A DNA stretch of 39,886 nucleotides from an uncultured Lutimaribacter sp. (GCA_913061505.1 CAJXSO010000025.1:1-39886), one strand, 5' to 3'. Numbered from the stretch's first letter, positions 9,466 through 20,072 are shown. A program made the numbers and translations. The notes: generated by a model from the sequence alone, not told the origin.

Positions 9466-9480
9466 TTAATAAATCGTTAC
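9466..9480. promoter_or_regulatory. CtrA-box-like site upstream of olsB
   Basis: TTAA-N7-TTAC: TTAA at 9466-9469, the spacer TAAATCG, and TTAC at 9477-9480. The CtrA consensus is TTAA-N7-TTAA, so 7 of 8 positions match in a GC-rich genome where TTAA is uncommon. It begins 4 bases after the DUF3553 stop codon and about 70 bp before olsB, close to chpT. CtrA control is inference. Confidence 0.4.
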
Positions 9481-9550
9481 CAACGCCCTGCAATTGGGTT
9501 GCACTGGCCTCGGTTGGGGGCAGTTGCGCTTGGGCGGTGGCTGGGCTTAG

Positions 9551-10360
9551 ATGACGCATGCAAGGACCCATGATCAGATGACCCAAACCGCCCCCAACGC
9601 GCCAGTTTTCACAACCGCCCTGGCGCAAAACGCCGAGGATCTGCGCGCCGCACAGCGCCTGCGCTATCGGGTGTTTGTCGAGGAATTGGGCGGCGCGGGC
9701 GCCATGGTTGACCATGAGGCGGGGCTGGAACAAGACCGGTTCGACCCCTTTTTCGATCATCTTTTGCTGCGCGACATCACCCGCCCCGAGGCAGAGCAAG
9801 TGGTGGGTGTATATCGGCTGTTGCGCAGCGAGGGCGCGCGGGCAGTGGGGCAGTTTTATTCAGAAGATGAATATGATCTGGGGGTTTTGCGCCAAAGCGG
9901 GCGGCGGCTGTTGGAATTGGGGCGCTCGTGCCTCTTGCCCGAATATCGCGGGGGCGCGGGGATGTTTCATTTATGGACGGCTCTCAGTGCCTATGTTGCG
10001 CAGCACCAGATCGAGATCTTGTTTGGCGTGGCCAGTTTTCACGGCACCGACAGGGCGGCCTTGGCGGCGCCTTTGTCGCTGCTTTATCATGCGCATTTGG
10101 CGCCACCTGAATTGCGCGTGCAGGCGCGGGGCGCTGAGGCATTGGATATGAATATGATCGCCGCCACCGATCTGGACAGGCGCGCCGCGGTGCTAGAGAT
10201 ACCTGCCCTGATCAAGGCCTATCTGCGGCTGGGCGGGTTTGTGGGGCAGGGCGCCTTTGTGGATCATGCGTTTAATACCACCGATGTGTGCCTGGTGTTG
10301 GACACAAAGCGCATGAATGCACGCCAGCGCAGCATTTACACACGGCCAGGTGGCGCATGA
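9551..10360 (+). CDS. olsB: L-ornithine N-alpha-acyltransferase OlsB
   Basis: A 269-residue GNAT-like acyltransferase that transfers a 3-hydroxyacyl chain from ACP to ornithine, giving lyso-ornithine lipid. Recognisable parts are RLRYRVFVEELGG near the N-terminus, the core VVGVYRLLR, GRRLLELGRSCLLPEYRGG, and the C-terminal LIKAYLRLGGFVGQGAFVD typical of OlsB/hemolysin-like acyltransferases. The stop overlaps the olsA start (ATGA), so the two are translationally coupled. The ATG at 9551 has no clear Shine-Dalgarno; an in-frame ATG at 9578 (MTQTAPNAPV) is possible. A CtrA-like site lies upstream. Confidence 0.92.
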   Translation: MTHARTHDQMTQTAPNAPVFTTALAQNAEDLRAAQRLRYRVFVEELGGAGAMVDHEAGLEQDRFDPFFDHLLLRDITRPEAEQVVGVYRLLRSEGARAVGQFYSEDEYDLGVLRQSGRRLLELGRSCLLPEYRGGAGMFHLWTALSAYVAQHQIEILFGVASFHGTDRAALAAPLSLLYHAHLAPPELRVQARGAEALDMNMIAATDLDRRAAVLEIPALIKAYLRLGGFVGQGAFVDHAFNTTDVCLVLDTKRMNARQRSIYTRPGGA

Positions 10361-11199
10361 GCCAAACCAGCTGGACCCCGCCACCGGCCCCGCCGCCGCC
10401 ACAGCTGCACCTGCGCGATTGGCTGCGCGTGGCGCGGCGTGGGCTGGCCTTGGGCGGGCTGATTGCCCTTTGCCTGGGCCTGATGATGGCCCTACGCCTG
10501 ATCGAGCGCCCGCTATGGGGCAAAAGGCGCCCGCTGACACCCTATTTGACACAGTTTGTCAGCCTTTCGGCCTTTCAGATTTTGGGAATGCGCTATCACC
10601 GGCGCGGCGCGCGCATACCGGGGCGGGGGGCGGTGGTGGCCAATCATGTGTCGTGGTTGGATATTTTTGCGCTGAACGCAGGTAAGCGGGTGTATTTCGT
10701 CTCAAAGGCCGAGGTGGCCGGATGGCCCGGCATTGGCCTATTGGCGCGCGCCACGGGCACGGTGTTTATCAAACGCGACCCGCGCGAGGCAAAGCGCCAG
10801 CAAGAGGTTTTTGAAGAGCGGCTGTTGGCGGGGCATAAATTGCTGTTTTTCCCAGAAGGCACATCCACCGATGGCATGGTGGTGCTGCCATTCAAGACCA
10901 CGCTGTTTCAGGCGTTTTTCGCCCCCGATCTGCGCCAACGAATCGCGGTTCAGCCTGTCAGCCTGATCTATCACGCCCCCGAGGGCGCTGACCCGCGGTT
11001 TTATGGCTGGTGGGGCGATATGGATTTTGGGACGCATTTGCTGCGGGTTTTGGCGGCGCCGCGTCAGGGGAGCGTTGAGGTGGTTTATCACACCCCGCTA
11101 GATGTGCGCGATTTTGCCAGCCGCAAAGAATTGGCCGCGCGCTGCGAGGCCGATATACGCAATGCCATGCCAAAGGGCCGGCAGGGCTGTGGGGTTTAG
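10357..11199 (+). CDS. olsA: Lyso-ornithine lipid O-acyltransferase OlsA (PlsC family)
   Basis: A 280-residue 1-acyl-glycerol-phosphate acyltransferase-like enzyme that would add the second acyl chain to lyso-ornithine lipid. It has a Pro-rich start, one hydrophobic segment (about residues 31-47), the catalytic NHVSWLD (96-102, the HX4D motif) and FFPEGTSTDG (164-173, the EGT motif). The ATG overlaps the olsB TGA, which ties it to ornithine-lipid rather than phosphatidic-acid synthesis. Its stop overlaps the stop of the convergent ThiE-like gene by 4 bp. Confidence 0.92.
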   Translation: MSQTSWTPPPAPPPPQLHLRDWLRVARRGLALGGLIALCLGLMMALRLIERPLWGKRRPLTPYLTQFVSLSAFQILGMRYHRRGARIPGRGAVVANHVSWLDIFALNAGKRVYFVSKAEVAGWPGIGLLARATGTVFIKRDPREAKRQQEVFEERLLAGHKLLFFPEGTSTDGMVVLPFKTTLFQAFFAPDLRQRIAVQPVSLIYHAPEGADPRFYGWWGDMDFGTHLLRVLAAPRQGSVEVVYHTPLDVRDFASRKELAARCEADIRNAMPKGRQGCGV

Positions 11200-11816
11200 C
11201 CCGCCATCGCAGCCTTTAGCGCGGCCAATTCCGAGGCCGGATCGCTGGCAGACCAGATTTCATCGCCAATGGCAAAGAAATCTGTCATCGGCGCCAGCGC
11301 GCGCACCAAGGCTGGCGTTAGCCCGCCTTCGGCCACCACGGGCAGTTCAATCATTTGTGACCACCAGTCGAATATCTCGGCCTGGGCGATTTCGCCATTG
11401 CCCAAAACGCTGGCGCCAACCGGGCCAAAGCTGACGTAATCTGCCCCGGCCTCGCCTGCGTTCATGCCCTCGTGGCGCGAGCTGCCGCAATGGGCGCCGA
11501 TGATGGCATCTGCGCCCAGATCTTTACGGGTTTTGCGCACCAATCGCGCGCCATCGGTCAAATGCACACCGTCAAGCCCCAGCCTTTCGACCAGCAAAAT
11601 ATGGCTGTCGATCACCAGCGCCACATCGCGGGCATGGGTGATTTCGCGCAAGGCATCGGCGGCGCGCGCGATACGATCTTCGTCGCGGCTGGCCATGCTA
11701 AGGCGCACACAGGCAATTTCGTGGCTGTCCAGCACCGTGGCCAAAACCTCGGGAAAGCGGGCCAGCTCGAATTCGGGCGGTGTGACCAGATAGATTTGTG
11801 GCAGCTCTTGGGCCAT
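11196..11816 (-). CDS. ThiE-like thiamine-phosphate-synthase family protein (degenerate motifs)
   Basis: A 206-residue TIM-barrel protein with the layout of thiamine phosphate synthase: IYLVTPPEF, DGVHLTDGA, HCGSSRHEGMNAGEAGADYV, GPVG and VVAEGGLTP. ThiE normally has an NDR motif, DGVHLGQxD and GPVFxTxTK. Here these read VIDSHILL, DGVHLTDGA and GPVGASVLGNG, so key phosphate-binding and catalytic positions are missing. It may be a paralogue with another role. The ATG at 11816 is well supported by AAGGAG 7 bp upstream. It is divergent from trmJ, and no other thi gene is nearby. Confidence 0.75.
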   Translation of the reverse strand: MAQELPQIYLVTPPEFELARFPEVLATVLDSHEIACVRLSMASRDEDRIARAADALREITHARDVALVIDSHILLVERLGLDGVHLTDGARLVRKTRKDLGADAIIGAHCGSSRHEGMNAGEAGADYVSFGPVGASVLGNGEIAQAEIFDWWSQMIELPVVAEGGLTPALVRALAPMTDFFAIGDEIWSASDPASELAALKAAMAG

Positions 11817-11880
11817 GGCGCGCTCCTTCAGATGTTGGCGCTCTATACCCATTCGCCGCGCCAAGGCCAAGAGCCAAGAC

Positions 11881-11902
11881 AAAGCCCCCCAGGCGGGGCT
11901 TT
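11881..11902. other. Terminator-like hairpin in a divergent promoter region
   Basis: AAAGCCCC (11881-11888) and GGGGCTTT (11895-11902) form an 8-bp perfect stem with a 6-nt loop, followed on the plus strand by two more T residues. It lies between two diverging genes (ThiE-like and trmJ), where no transcript should end. It could be a leader attenuator or the end of a short RNA. Confidence 0.35.
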
Positions 11903-11957
11903 TCCCCAAGGGTGCTTTGGCGTAAAGGGCGGTGGACAGTTGCAGAAAGGCCCGAAA

Positions 11958-12701
11958 ATGCCCACGCCCCACCGACAGCCCAGCTTTGTTCTTGTGCGCC
12001 CGCAGATGGGCGAAAACATTGGGGCGGCAGCACGCGCGATGTGGAATTTCGGGCTGGATCGCATGCGCGTTGTGGCACCGCGCGATGGCTGGCCGAACCC
12101 GCGCGCTGTGGCCATGGCCTCGGGGGCGGGGCGGCTGCTGGATGAGGCGGGGCTGTTTCCCGATCTGCCAGCCGCGCTGGCCGATTGCACCTATACCTAT
12201 GCCACAACCGCACGCCCGCGGGGGCTGACAAAGCCGGTGCTCAGCCCCGAGGCGGCAATGAAAGACGCAAGCCAGCGCGTGGCCAATGGCGAAAAAGTGG
12301 CCGTCATCTTTGGCCCCGAGCGCGCAGGGCTGGAAAATGACGATATCGCCCAGGCAAACGCCATCATCTCGGTGCCGGTGAACCCCGAATTTGCCTCGCT
12401 GAACCTTGGGCAATGCGTGTTGCTGACCGCCTATGAATGGCGCCGCCAGACCGCCGAGATCGTGCATGAAACCGTGGATATGGCCAAAACCGAATGGGCT
12501 AGTGGCCTAGAGGTGGAAAAACTGGCCCAGCATTACGAAGAGCGCCTGCAAGAGGCGGGGTTCTTTTTTCCCGAAGCCAAGGCCGAGGGTATGAAGATTA
12601 ACCTGCGCAACCTGTGGTCACGCATGCGCCTGACGCGGGCAGATGTGCAAATGTTACACGGTGTGATGCGCCAGATGGTGCGCTGGAAAGAGCGCGGCTA
12701 G
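11958..12701 (+). CDS. trmJ: tRNA/rRNA methyltransferase, TrmJ/SpoU family
   Basis: A 247-residue SPOUT RNA 2'-O-methyltransferase, by family the enzyme for Cm/Um32 in tRNA. The N-terminal SpoU domain has FVLVRPQMGENIGAAARAM (substrate/AdoMet loop), VAVIFGPERAGLENDD and SLNLGQCVLLTAYEW, the three SPOUT knot motifs. The helical C-terminal extension with LRNLWSRMRLTRADVQML is characteristic of TrmJ. The ATG at 11958 follows AAAGG (11946-11950) at a 7-bp spacing. Much longer in-frame upstream openings lie antisense to the ThiE-like gene and are rejected. Confidence 0.9.
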   Translation: MPTPHRQPSFVLVRPQMGENIGAAARAMWNFGLDRMRVVAPRDGWPNPRAVAMASGAGRLLDEAGLFPDLPAALADCTYTYATTARPRGLTKPVLSPEAAMKDASQRVANGEKVAVIFGPERAGLENDDIAQANAIISVPVNPEFASLNLGQCVLLTAYEWRRQTAEIVHETVDMAKTEWASGLEVEKLAQHYEERLQEAGFFFPEAKAEGMKINLRNLWSRMRLTRADVQMLHGVMRQMVRWKERG

Positions 12702-12794
12702 GGCAAAGCCTGAGCCAAGCAAAAGTGCCTTTGTGCCGCACTAGACGCGGGCAGGGCAGCGCCCTAGGTTTCAGGCGCGACAAGGAGACGGGCA

Positions 12795-13934
12795 ATGAGC
12801 GGAAAACGCAGCATTTTCGAAGAAGTATCCAGCCCAGATGCGGTGGCACAGCCGCAGGCGGGCGTGATTGATGCAGGCATGCGCCAAGGCGCGCGCGGGG
12901 CGATCAGGCGCTGGCTGATGGTGCTTTTTGCCCTTGTGATGATCATGATTGCGGTGGGCGGGCTGACGCGGCTGACCGACAGCGGCCTGTCCATCACCGA
13001 ATGGCGCCCGCTGACCGGCGCCATTCCCCCCATGTCCGAGGCGCATTGGCTGGAAGAGTTCGAAAAGTATAAGCAGATCCCGGAATTTCAGATCCAAAAC
13101 CAGTGGATGCAGTTGAGTGATTTCAAGGTCATCTACTGGTGGGAATGGGGCCACAGGCAGCTGGGCCGTGTGATTGGGCTGGTGTGGTTCTTGGGTTTTA
13201 TGTGGTTTTGGCTGCGCCGCCAGATCCCCACAGGCTGGACCGGGCGTTTGGTGTTTGTGGGCGCTTTGGGCGGGCTACAGGGCGCCGTTGGATGGTGGAT
13301 GGTTTCCTCGGGGCTGCGCGGCAGCATGCTGGATGTGGCCAGCTATCGCCTGGCCACGCATTTGGGGCTGGCCTTTGTGATTTTGGGCTTTTTGGCATGG
13401 TTCATGTTTTTGCTGGGCCGCAGCGAGCGCGAGCTGATGCAAGCGCGCCGCCTGAAAGAGGCCAAGCTTTTCGGCCTGTCCACCGGCTGGCTGCATTTCA
13501 CCTTTTTGCAGATCATTTTGGGCGCCTTGGTGGCGGGCATCGATGCCGGGCGCAGCTATACCGATTGGCCATTGATGGGGGGGCAGGTTTTCCCGCCTGA
13601 TGCCTTTATCCTGACCCCATTGTGGAGCAACTTTTTCGAAAACCCTGGCCTTGTGCAATTTGTGCACCGCTGCACGGGCTATCTGCTGCTGGCCTTTGGC
13701 ATTGTGGTTTGGCTGCGTGGGCGCCGTTCGGCAAACCGGGCCACGCAAAGCGCGTTTCATCTGGCCTTTGGCGCACTGGTGGCGCAGGTGGTGTTGGGCA
13801 TTGTCACGGTCATGACCGCCGCCCCATGGGAAATTGCCATCGTGCACCAGGTTTTGGCTGTGGCTGTGTTTGTTCTAATCCTGCGCGCGCGGTTTCTTTG
13901 CGCCTATCCGCAGGTCACATCGGTGCGGGGGTAA
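12795..13934 (+). CDS. ctaA: Heme A synthase (COX15/CtaA type 2)
   Basis: A 379-residue polytopic membrane enzyme that oxidises the C8 methyl of heme O to the formyl group of heme A, for aa3-type cytochrome c oxidase. Visible features are the first TM followed by GGLTRLTDSGLSITEWRP (the COX15 signature), WWEWGHRQLGRVIG with a heme-ligand His, THLGLAF, and FVHRCTGYLLL near the C-terminus. About eight TM helices are expected and seen. The start is well defined by AAGGAG (12782-12787) 7 bp before the ATG. It lies 6 bp before the M32 peptidase gene, so the two may be co-transcribed. Confidence 0.95.
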   Translation: MSGKRSIFEEVSSPDAVAQPQAGVIDAGMRQGARGAIRRWLMVLFALVMIMIAVGGLTRLTDSGLSITEWRPLTGAIPPMSEAHWLEEFEKYKQIPEFQIQNQWMQLSDFKVIYWWEWGHRQLGRVIGLVWFLGFMWFWLRRQIPTGWTGRLVFVGALGGLQGAVGWWMVSSGLRGSMLDVASYRLATHLGLAFVILGFLAWFMFLLGRSERELMQARRLKEAKLFGLSTGWLHFTFLQIILGALVAGIDAGRSYTDWPLMGGQVFPPDAFILTPLWSNFFENPGLVQFVHRCTGYLLLAFGIVVWLRGRRSANRATQSAFHLAFGALVAQVVLGIVTVMTAAPWEIAIVHQVLAVAVFVLILRARFLCAYPQVTSVRG

Positions 13935-13940
13935 AGCCAG

Positions 13941-15425
13941 ATGGCGGCTTTTGACGATTTGATGCGCTATCAGCGCGACACCGTGGCGCTGGAACAGGTG
14001 GCGGGCCGCTTGGGCTGGGATCAAGAAACCATGATGCCCAAAGGCGCAGGCGATCAGCGGGCCGAAGAAATGGCCGCCATCAGCACCGTGCTGCACCAAA
14101 GGCGCTGCGCTGCGCAGGTGGGTGATTGGCTGGCGCAGATCACTGACGCAGATCTAGACCCCGAGGCGCAGGCGCAGCTGCGCCTGATCCGGCGCGATTA
14201 TGCCCGCAGCACGCGGTTGCCTGTGGATTTGGCCGCGGAACTGGCCCGCAGCCGCAGCCTGGCCCACCAACGCTGGGCCGAGGCGCGCGCCAGCGAAAAT
14301 GTGGCGCATTTCCTGCCCATGCTGGCCCATATGATCGATCTTAAGCGCCAAGAGGGGGCCGCCCTGGCCGCAGATAGCGGCATCAGCCCTTATGACGCGC
14401 TGTTGCAAGATTACGAGCCCGGCGCCACCAGCGCCCAGCTAGAGGCCATGTTTGGCGCACTGCGCCCGCGGTTGGTGGCGTTGCGCGATGCCTGCTTTGG
14501 CGCCAGCCACGGGCCCGCGCCCCTGCAGGGCCAGTTTGATGAGGCGGGCCAGCTGGCGCTGTCGCGCAGCTTGGCCGTGGCCTTTGGCTATGACCTGACC
14601 CGTGGGCGTATTGATAAGGCGGTGCATCCCTTTAGCTCGGGGTCGGGGGATGATGTGCGCATCACCACCCGCACCAACGCCCGCGATCCGTTTAACTGCT
14701 TTTATTCCACCATCCACGAGGTGGGCCACGCCGCTTATGAACAGGGTATCAACCCTGCCTATCGCCTAACCCCCTTGGGGCAGGGCGTATCGATGGGGGT
14801 GCATGAATCGCAATCGCGCATTTATGAAAACCAGCTGGGGCGCAGCGCGGCCTTTACTGGCTGGCTCTATCAACAAATGCAGGCGCAATTTGGCGATTTC
14901 GGCATCGCTGATCCAGAGGCGTTTTTTGGCACGGTGAACCGGCTGCAAAATGGCTATATCCGCACCGAGGCAGACGAGGTGCAATATAACCTGCATGTGC
15001 TGTTGCGGTTCGATCTAGAGCGGCAGTTGATTTCAGGCGCCTTGGATGCGGCAGATCTGGAAGAGGCGTGGAATACTCGCTTTATGGCTGATTTTGGCTT
15101 TGCCGTAGACAAACCGTCAAACGGCTGTTTGCAAGATGTGCATTGGTCAGAAGGGCTGTTTGGCTATTTTCCAACCTATAGTTTGGGCAATGTCTATGCT
15201 GGCTGCCTGCATCAGGCCTTGCGGGCCGATCTACCCCAGCTAGATGCGGATTTGGCCCAAGGAAATACCACTGCCGCCACCCAATGGCTGCGCGAAAAGG
15301 TGCAGTGCCACGGTGGGCTTTTCGCACCCCGCACGCTGATCGAAAACGCCTGTGGGCAGGCGCCAACCGAGGCGCCGCTGCTGGACTATCTGGAAGAAAA
15401 GTTCAGCAAAATCTATCGCTTATAA
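13941..15425 (+). CDS. Carboxypeptidase Taq-type M32 metallopeptidase
   Basis: A 494-residue zinc carboxypeptidase of family M32, typical length about 490-510, cytoplasmic and mostly helical. The zinc motif HEVGH is at residues 259-263, and HESQSR with the third ligand Glu289 is at 288-293. Other family motifs are DVRITTR, GYIRTEADEVQYNLH and GLFGYFPTYSLGN. The ATG is 6 bp after the ctaA stop with only a weak ribosome-binding site, which suggests coupling to ctaA. The gene ends at a strong terminator. Confidence 0.95.
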   Translation: MAAFDDLMRYQRDTVALEQVAGRLGWDQETMMPKGAGDQRAEEMAAISTVLHQRRCAAQVGDWLAQITDADLDPEAQAQLRLIRRDYARSTRLPVDLAAELARSRSLAHQRWAEARASENVAHFLPMLAHMIDLKRQEGAALAADSGISPYDALLQDYEPGATSAQLEAMFGALRPRLVALRDACFGASHGPAPLQGQFDEAGQLALSRSLAVAFGYDLTRGRIDKAVHPFSSGSGDDVRITTRTNARDPFNCFYSTIHEVGHAAYEQGINPAYRLTPLGQGVSMGVHESQSRIYENQLGRSAAFTGWLYQQMQAQFGDFGIADPEAFFGTVNRLQNGYIRTEADEVQYNLHVLLRFDLERQLISGALDAADLEEAWNTRFMADFGFAVDKPSNGCLQDVHWSEGLFGYFPTYSLGNVYAGCLHQALRADLPQLDADLAQGNTTAATQWLREKVQCHGGLFAPRTLIENACGQAPTEAPLLDYLEEKFSKIYRL

Positions 15426-15446
15426 GGCAAAATTTACGTGACACAT

Positions 15447-15478
15447 AAAAAAGGGCAGCCCAGCGGCTGCCCTTTTTT
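15447..15478. terminator. Strong bidirectional rho-independent terminator
   Basis: The perfect 8-bp stem GGGCAGCC-cagc-GGCTGCCC (15453-15472) is flanked by AAAAAA on the left and TTTTTT on the right. It serves both the M32 peptidase gene (plus) and gyrA (minus), which converge here. Confidence 0.93.
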
Positions 15479-15495
15479 ATTCCATGGCATGGGCC

Positions 15496-18282
15496 TTATT
15501 CCTCGGCCCCATCTTGGGCACTGGGCTGCACAACTTCGCCCTCGATAATATCGCCCTCGCTGCCGTCTTGATCATCGCTTTGCTCGGCCACACGCGCGAC
15601 CGAAACCACAACTTCGCCGGCGCCGGTGTTAAACACCTTCACGCCACCGGCACTGCGCGAGCGAAAGCTGATACCCTCGACCGGCACGCGGATCGATTGG
15701 CCCTTTGAGGTGGCCAGCATGATCTGATCGTCCAGTTCCACCGGGAACGAGGCCACCAGCGGCCCGCCCCGCATGGCACGATCCATCGCCGTTACACCCA
15801 TACCACCGCGCCCGCGCACGGGGTAATCATGGCTGCTGCTCAGCTTGCCCGTGCCTGCAGACGAGATGGTAAGGATCAGGTTTTCCGCCGCCGACATTTC
15901 TGCATAGCGTTCAGCGCTGATGCTGGCATCGGCCACAGCCTCGTCGTCGCTGTCTTCTGCATCGTCTTGCACCCCGGCCACTGCGCGGCGCATTTTCAGA
16001 TAGGCGGCGCGCTCTTCGGCCGTGGCGTCGAAATGGCGGATCACCGACATGGAAACCACCCGGTCATCGCCTTGCAGGCGAATGCCGCGCACGCCGGTGG
16101 AATCGCGGCCCTTGAACACCCGCACTTCTGTTACAGGAAAGCGGATGGCGCGGCCCGAATCCGTGACCAGCATGATATCGTCATCCTCGGAACAGATGCG
16201 CGCGTTTACCAGCTCTACGCCTTCGGGCAGTTTCATGGCGATTTTGCCATTGGATTTGACATTGGTAAAATCCGACAGCGCATTGCGGCGCACATCGCCG
16301 GCCGAGGTGGCAAAGAAGGCGTGCAAATCATCCCATTCTGCCTCGTCGCGATCAACCGGCATGATCGCCGCGATCGAAACGCCGGGCTGCAACGGCAGGA
16401 TATTCACAATCGCCTTGCCCTTCGAGGTGCGCGACCCCAGCGGCAAGCGCCATGTTTTCAGCTTATACACCATGCCATCGGTGGTGAAGAACAACAGCTG
16501 CGTGTGGGTATTGGCCACAAACAGGTTGGTCACCACATCATCGTCTTTGGTTTGCATCCCCGACAGGCCCTTGCCGCCGCGGCGTTGGGCGCGGAAATCG
16601 CCCAAGGGCGTGCGTTTGATATAGCCCGTTTGGGTGATCGTCACCACCATGTCTTCGCGCTCGATCAGGTCTTCATCGTCCATATCGCCGGACCAATCGA
16701 CAATCTCGGTGCGGCGTGGCACGGCAAACTGGTCTTTGACCTCGTGCAGCTCGGCGCTGATGATGCCCATGATCCGCTCGCGCGAGGCCAGAATTTCAAG
16801 GTATTCCTTGATCTTGGCGGCCAGTTCTTCCAGCTCGTCTGTCACCTCTTTCACGCCCAGTTGGGTCAGGCGCTGCAGGCGCAGATCCAAAATGGCGCGG
16901 GCCTGAATTTCGGACAGGTTATAGGTGCCATCATCATTCATCGTATGGGTCGGATCATCGATCAACCGGATGAAGGGGGCAATTTCCGCTGCAGGCCAGC
17001 GGCGCGTCATCAGTTTTTCGCGTGCCTCTGCCGCATCGGCCGAGGCGCGGATGGTGGCCACCACCTCGTCGACATTTGACACAGCCACAGCCAGGCCACA
17101 CAGCACATGGCTGCGCTCGCGCGCGCGGCGCAGGTCATAGGCGGTGCGGCGCGCCACCACCTCTTCGCGGAAGCTGATGAAAGCTGTCAAAAACCCGCGC
17201 AAGGTGAGCGTTTCGGGCTTGCCACCGTTCAGCGCCAGCATGTTGCACCCAAACGAGGTTTGCATGGGCGTAAAGCGGTAAAGCTGGTTCAGCACCACAT
17301 CGGGGGTGGCATCGCGTTTCAGCTCGATCACCACGCGCACGCCGTTACGATCGGATTCGTCTTGCACATGAGCGATGCCCTCGATGCGCTTTTCACGCAC
17401 TTCGGCGGCGATCTTTTCTATCATGGTGGCCTTGTTCACCTGATAGGGGATTTCCGAAATAATGATGGCATAGCGATCGCGGCGCAGCTCTTCTACATGT
17501 GTGCGGGCGCGCAAGACCACGCTGCCGCGCCCCTCGAGATAGGCTTTGCGCGCGCCCGAGCGGCCCAGCATAATGCCGCCTGTGGGAAAATCGGGGCCAG
17601 GCACATAGGCAATCAGCTGTTCCGAGCTTAGATCGGGCGCCTCGATCAAGGCCAAAGTGGCATCGATCACCTCGCCCAGGTTATGGGGCGGAATATTGGT
17701 GGCCATGCCCACGGCGATACCGCCCGCGCCATTGACCAACATATTGGGAAAGCGCGCCGGCAGAACGGTGGGTTCGCGATCTTTGCCGTCGTAATTGTCT
17801 TGAAAATTAACCGTGTCTTTTTCGATATCGGCCAGCAGGGCCGCGGCAGGTTTGTCCATGCGCACTTCGGTATAGCGCATGGCGGCGGGGCTATCGCCAT
17901 CCATCGAGCCAAAGTTGCCCTGCCCATCCAGCAAGGGCAGCGACATCGAAAAATCTTGGGCCATCCGCACCAGCGCGTCGTAAATCGCGCTATCGCCATG
18001 GGGGTGGTATTTACCCATGACATCCCCCACAGGACGGGCGGATTTGCGGTAAGATTTGTCATGCGTATTGCCGCTTTCGTGCATCGCATAAAGAATGCGG
18101 CGATGCACCGGCTTTAACCCGTCACGCAGATCAGGGATGGCACGGCTGACAATCACCGACATCGCGTAATCGAGATACGAGGATTTCAGCTCGTCGGTAA
18201 TAGAAACGGCCGGGCCATCATAAGCAGGGCGGCTGATTGTATTTTCTTCTTCGTTTTCAGGGGTTTCTGGCGTGTCGTTCAC
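15496..18282 (-). CDS. gyrA: DNA gyrase subunit A
   Basis: A 928-residue type II topoisomerase subunit that cuts and rejoins DNA for negative supercoiling. The breakage-reunion domain contains the catalytic Tyr137 in AAMRYTEV and the quinolone-resistance region [12 protein letters not shown] with Ser98 and Asp102 (E. coli Ser83/Asp87), the susceptible-type residues. The GyrA box QRRGGKG near residue 565, required for DNA wrapping, identifies gyrase rather than ParC. Six beta-pinwheel repeats follow, then an acidic tail. The start is GTG at 18282. A possible promoter lies at 18328-18357. Confidence 0.98.
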   Translation of the reverse strand: MNDTPETPENEEENTISRPAYDGPAVSITDELKSSYLDYAMSVIVSRAIPDLRDGLKPVHRRILYAMHESGNTHDKSYRKSARPVGDVMGKYHPHGDSAIYDALVRMAQDFSMSLPLLDGQGNFGSMDGDSPAAMRYTEVRMDKPAAALLADIEKDTVNFQDNYDGKDREPTVLPARFPNMLVNGAGGIAVGMATNIPPHNLGEVIDATLALIEAPDLSSEQLIAYVPGPDFPTGGIMLGRSGARKAYLEGRGSVVLRARTHVEELRRDRYAIIISEIPYQVNKATMIEKIAAEVREKRIEGIAHVQDESDRNGVRVVIELKRDATPDVVLNQLYRFTPMQTSFGCNMLALNGGKPETLTLRGFLTAFISFREEVVARRTAYDLRRARERSHVLCGLAVAVSNVDEVVATIRASADAAEAREKLMTRRWPAAEIAPFIRLIDDPTHTMNDDGTYNLSEIQARAILDLRLQRLTQLGVKEVTDELEELAAKIKEYLEILASRERIMGIISAELHEVKDQFAVPRRTEIVDWSGDMDDEDLIEREDMVVTITQTGYIKRTPLGDFRAQRRGGKGLSGMQTKDDDVVTNLFVANTHTQLLFFTTDGMVYKLKTWRLPLGSRTSKGKAIVNILPLQPGVSIAAIMPVDRDEAEWDDLHAFFATSAGDVRRNALSDFTNVKSNGKIAMKLPEGVELVNARICSEDDDIMLVTDSGRAIRFPVTEVRVFKGRDSTGVRGIRLQGDDRVVSMSVIRHFDATAEERAAYLKMRRAVAGVQDDAEDSDDEAVADASISAERYAEMSAAENLILTISSAGTGKLSSSHDYPVRGRGGMGVTAMDRAMRGGPLVASFPVELDDQIMLATSKGQSIRVPVEGISFRSRSAGGVKVFNTGAGEVVVSVARVAEQSDDQDGSEGDIIEGEVVQPSAQDGAEE

Positions 18283-18327
18283 GTTCTCTGCCCGTCCTGT
18301 GCTCGCGGTCTAGATATTGTTGGCCCG

Positions 18328-18357
18328 ACTATATCAGAGCCATCATATAGGGTGCAA
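18328..18357 (-). promoter_or_regulatory. Candidate gyrA promoter
   Basis: On the minus strand TTGCAC (18357-18352) and TATAGT (18333-18328) are separated by 18 bp. The -10 matches consensus at 5 of 6 positions; the -35 is weaker. It lies about 45 bp upstream of the gyrA GTG. Confidence 0.4.
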
Positions 18358-18376
18358 TGGGCGGGTGCCCATGCTA

Positions 18377-18406
18377 TTGGCAGCCAGGGGTATATGCTGC
18401 TAACAT
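18377..18406 (+). promoter_or_regulatory. Candidate usg promoter
   Basis: TTGGCA (18377-18382) and TAACAT (18401-18406) with an 18-bp spacer, about 70 bp before the usg ATG. TTGGCA is the -35 form also found before bdhA in this window. Confidence 0.35.
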
Positions 18407-18476
18407 ACTGTTTTTATTGAAAAGTAATTTCCTTATGGCACTATTTCTGCAGGGCTTTCCAAATCGGGGAAAAAAC

Positions 18477-18743
18477 ATGCATGAAGAAACCAAGCTGATG
18501 CTTAAGGGCTACGGCCTGACAACGGCCGAATTTTTCTACCACATGCCAGATCATGTGCATGTGCTAAACAGCTTTATCTGGCAAGAGTACGATATCGCCC
18601 CAGATCACCCGCGTTTGTTCAAATTTATCGAATTTTGGCAGGAAAAAATCGAAGGGCCATTGCATTCGGTGCGTTTCACCCACCGGCGTATGATCGGGGC
18701 GGGGCAGTGGCAAAACCAGGTGGGTGAATTTCACTACCACTAG
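18477..18743 (+). CDS. usg: Usg family protein
   Basis: An 88-residue alphaproteobacterial Usg protein, starting MHEETKLMLKGYGLTTAEFF and containing HMPDHVHVLNSFIWQEYD and PLHSVRFTHRRMIG. The family name comes from an old suggestion of a link with phosphoribosylanthranilate isomerase, and the real function is unsettled. The ATG at 18477 is fixed by GGGGA (18466-18470) at a 6-bp spacing; longer in-frame extensions upstream look non-coding. It is a single-gene unit between gyrA (divergent) and eno (convergent), ended by a strong terminator. Confidence 0.85.
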   Translation: MHEETKLMLKGYGLTTAEFFYHMPDHVHVLNSFIWQEYDIAPDHPRLFKFIEFWQEKIEGPLHSVRFTHRRMIGAGQWQNQVGEFHYH

Positions 18744-18755
18744 CATAAGGGCGCA

Positions 18756-18780
18756 AAAAGCCCCGCAAAGCGGGGCTTTT
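18756..18780. terminator. Bidirectional terminator between usg and eno
   Basis: AAAAGCCCCGC-aaa-GCGGGGCTTTT, a perfect 11-bp inverted repeat with a 3-nt loop. The A-run and T-run at its two ends let it act for both converging genes, usg (plus) and eno (minus). Confidence 0.92.
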
Positions 18781-18797
18781 CACAGCGACAGGGGCGC

Positions 18798-20072
<1,275 letters not shown>

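Noticed and set aside
11472-11957. N-terminal extension of trmJ
   Set aside because: It is antisense to the ThiE-like gene and crosses a hairpin; the ATG at 11958 has a good ribosome-binding site and starts the SPOUT domain.
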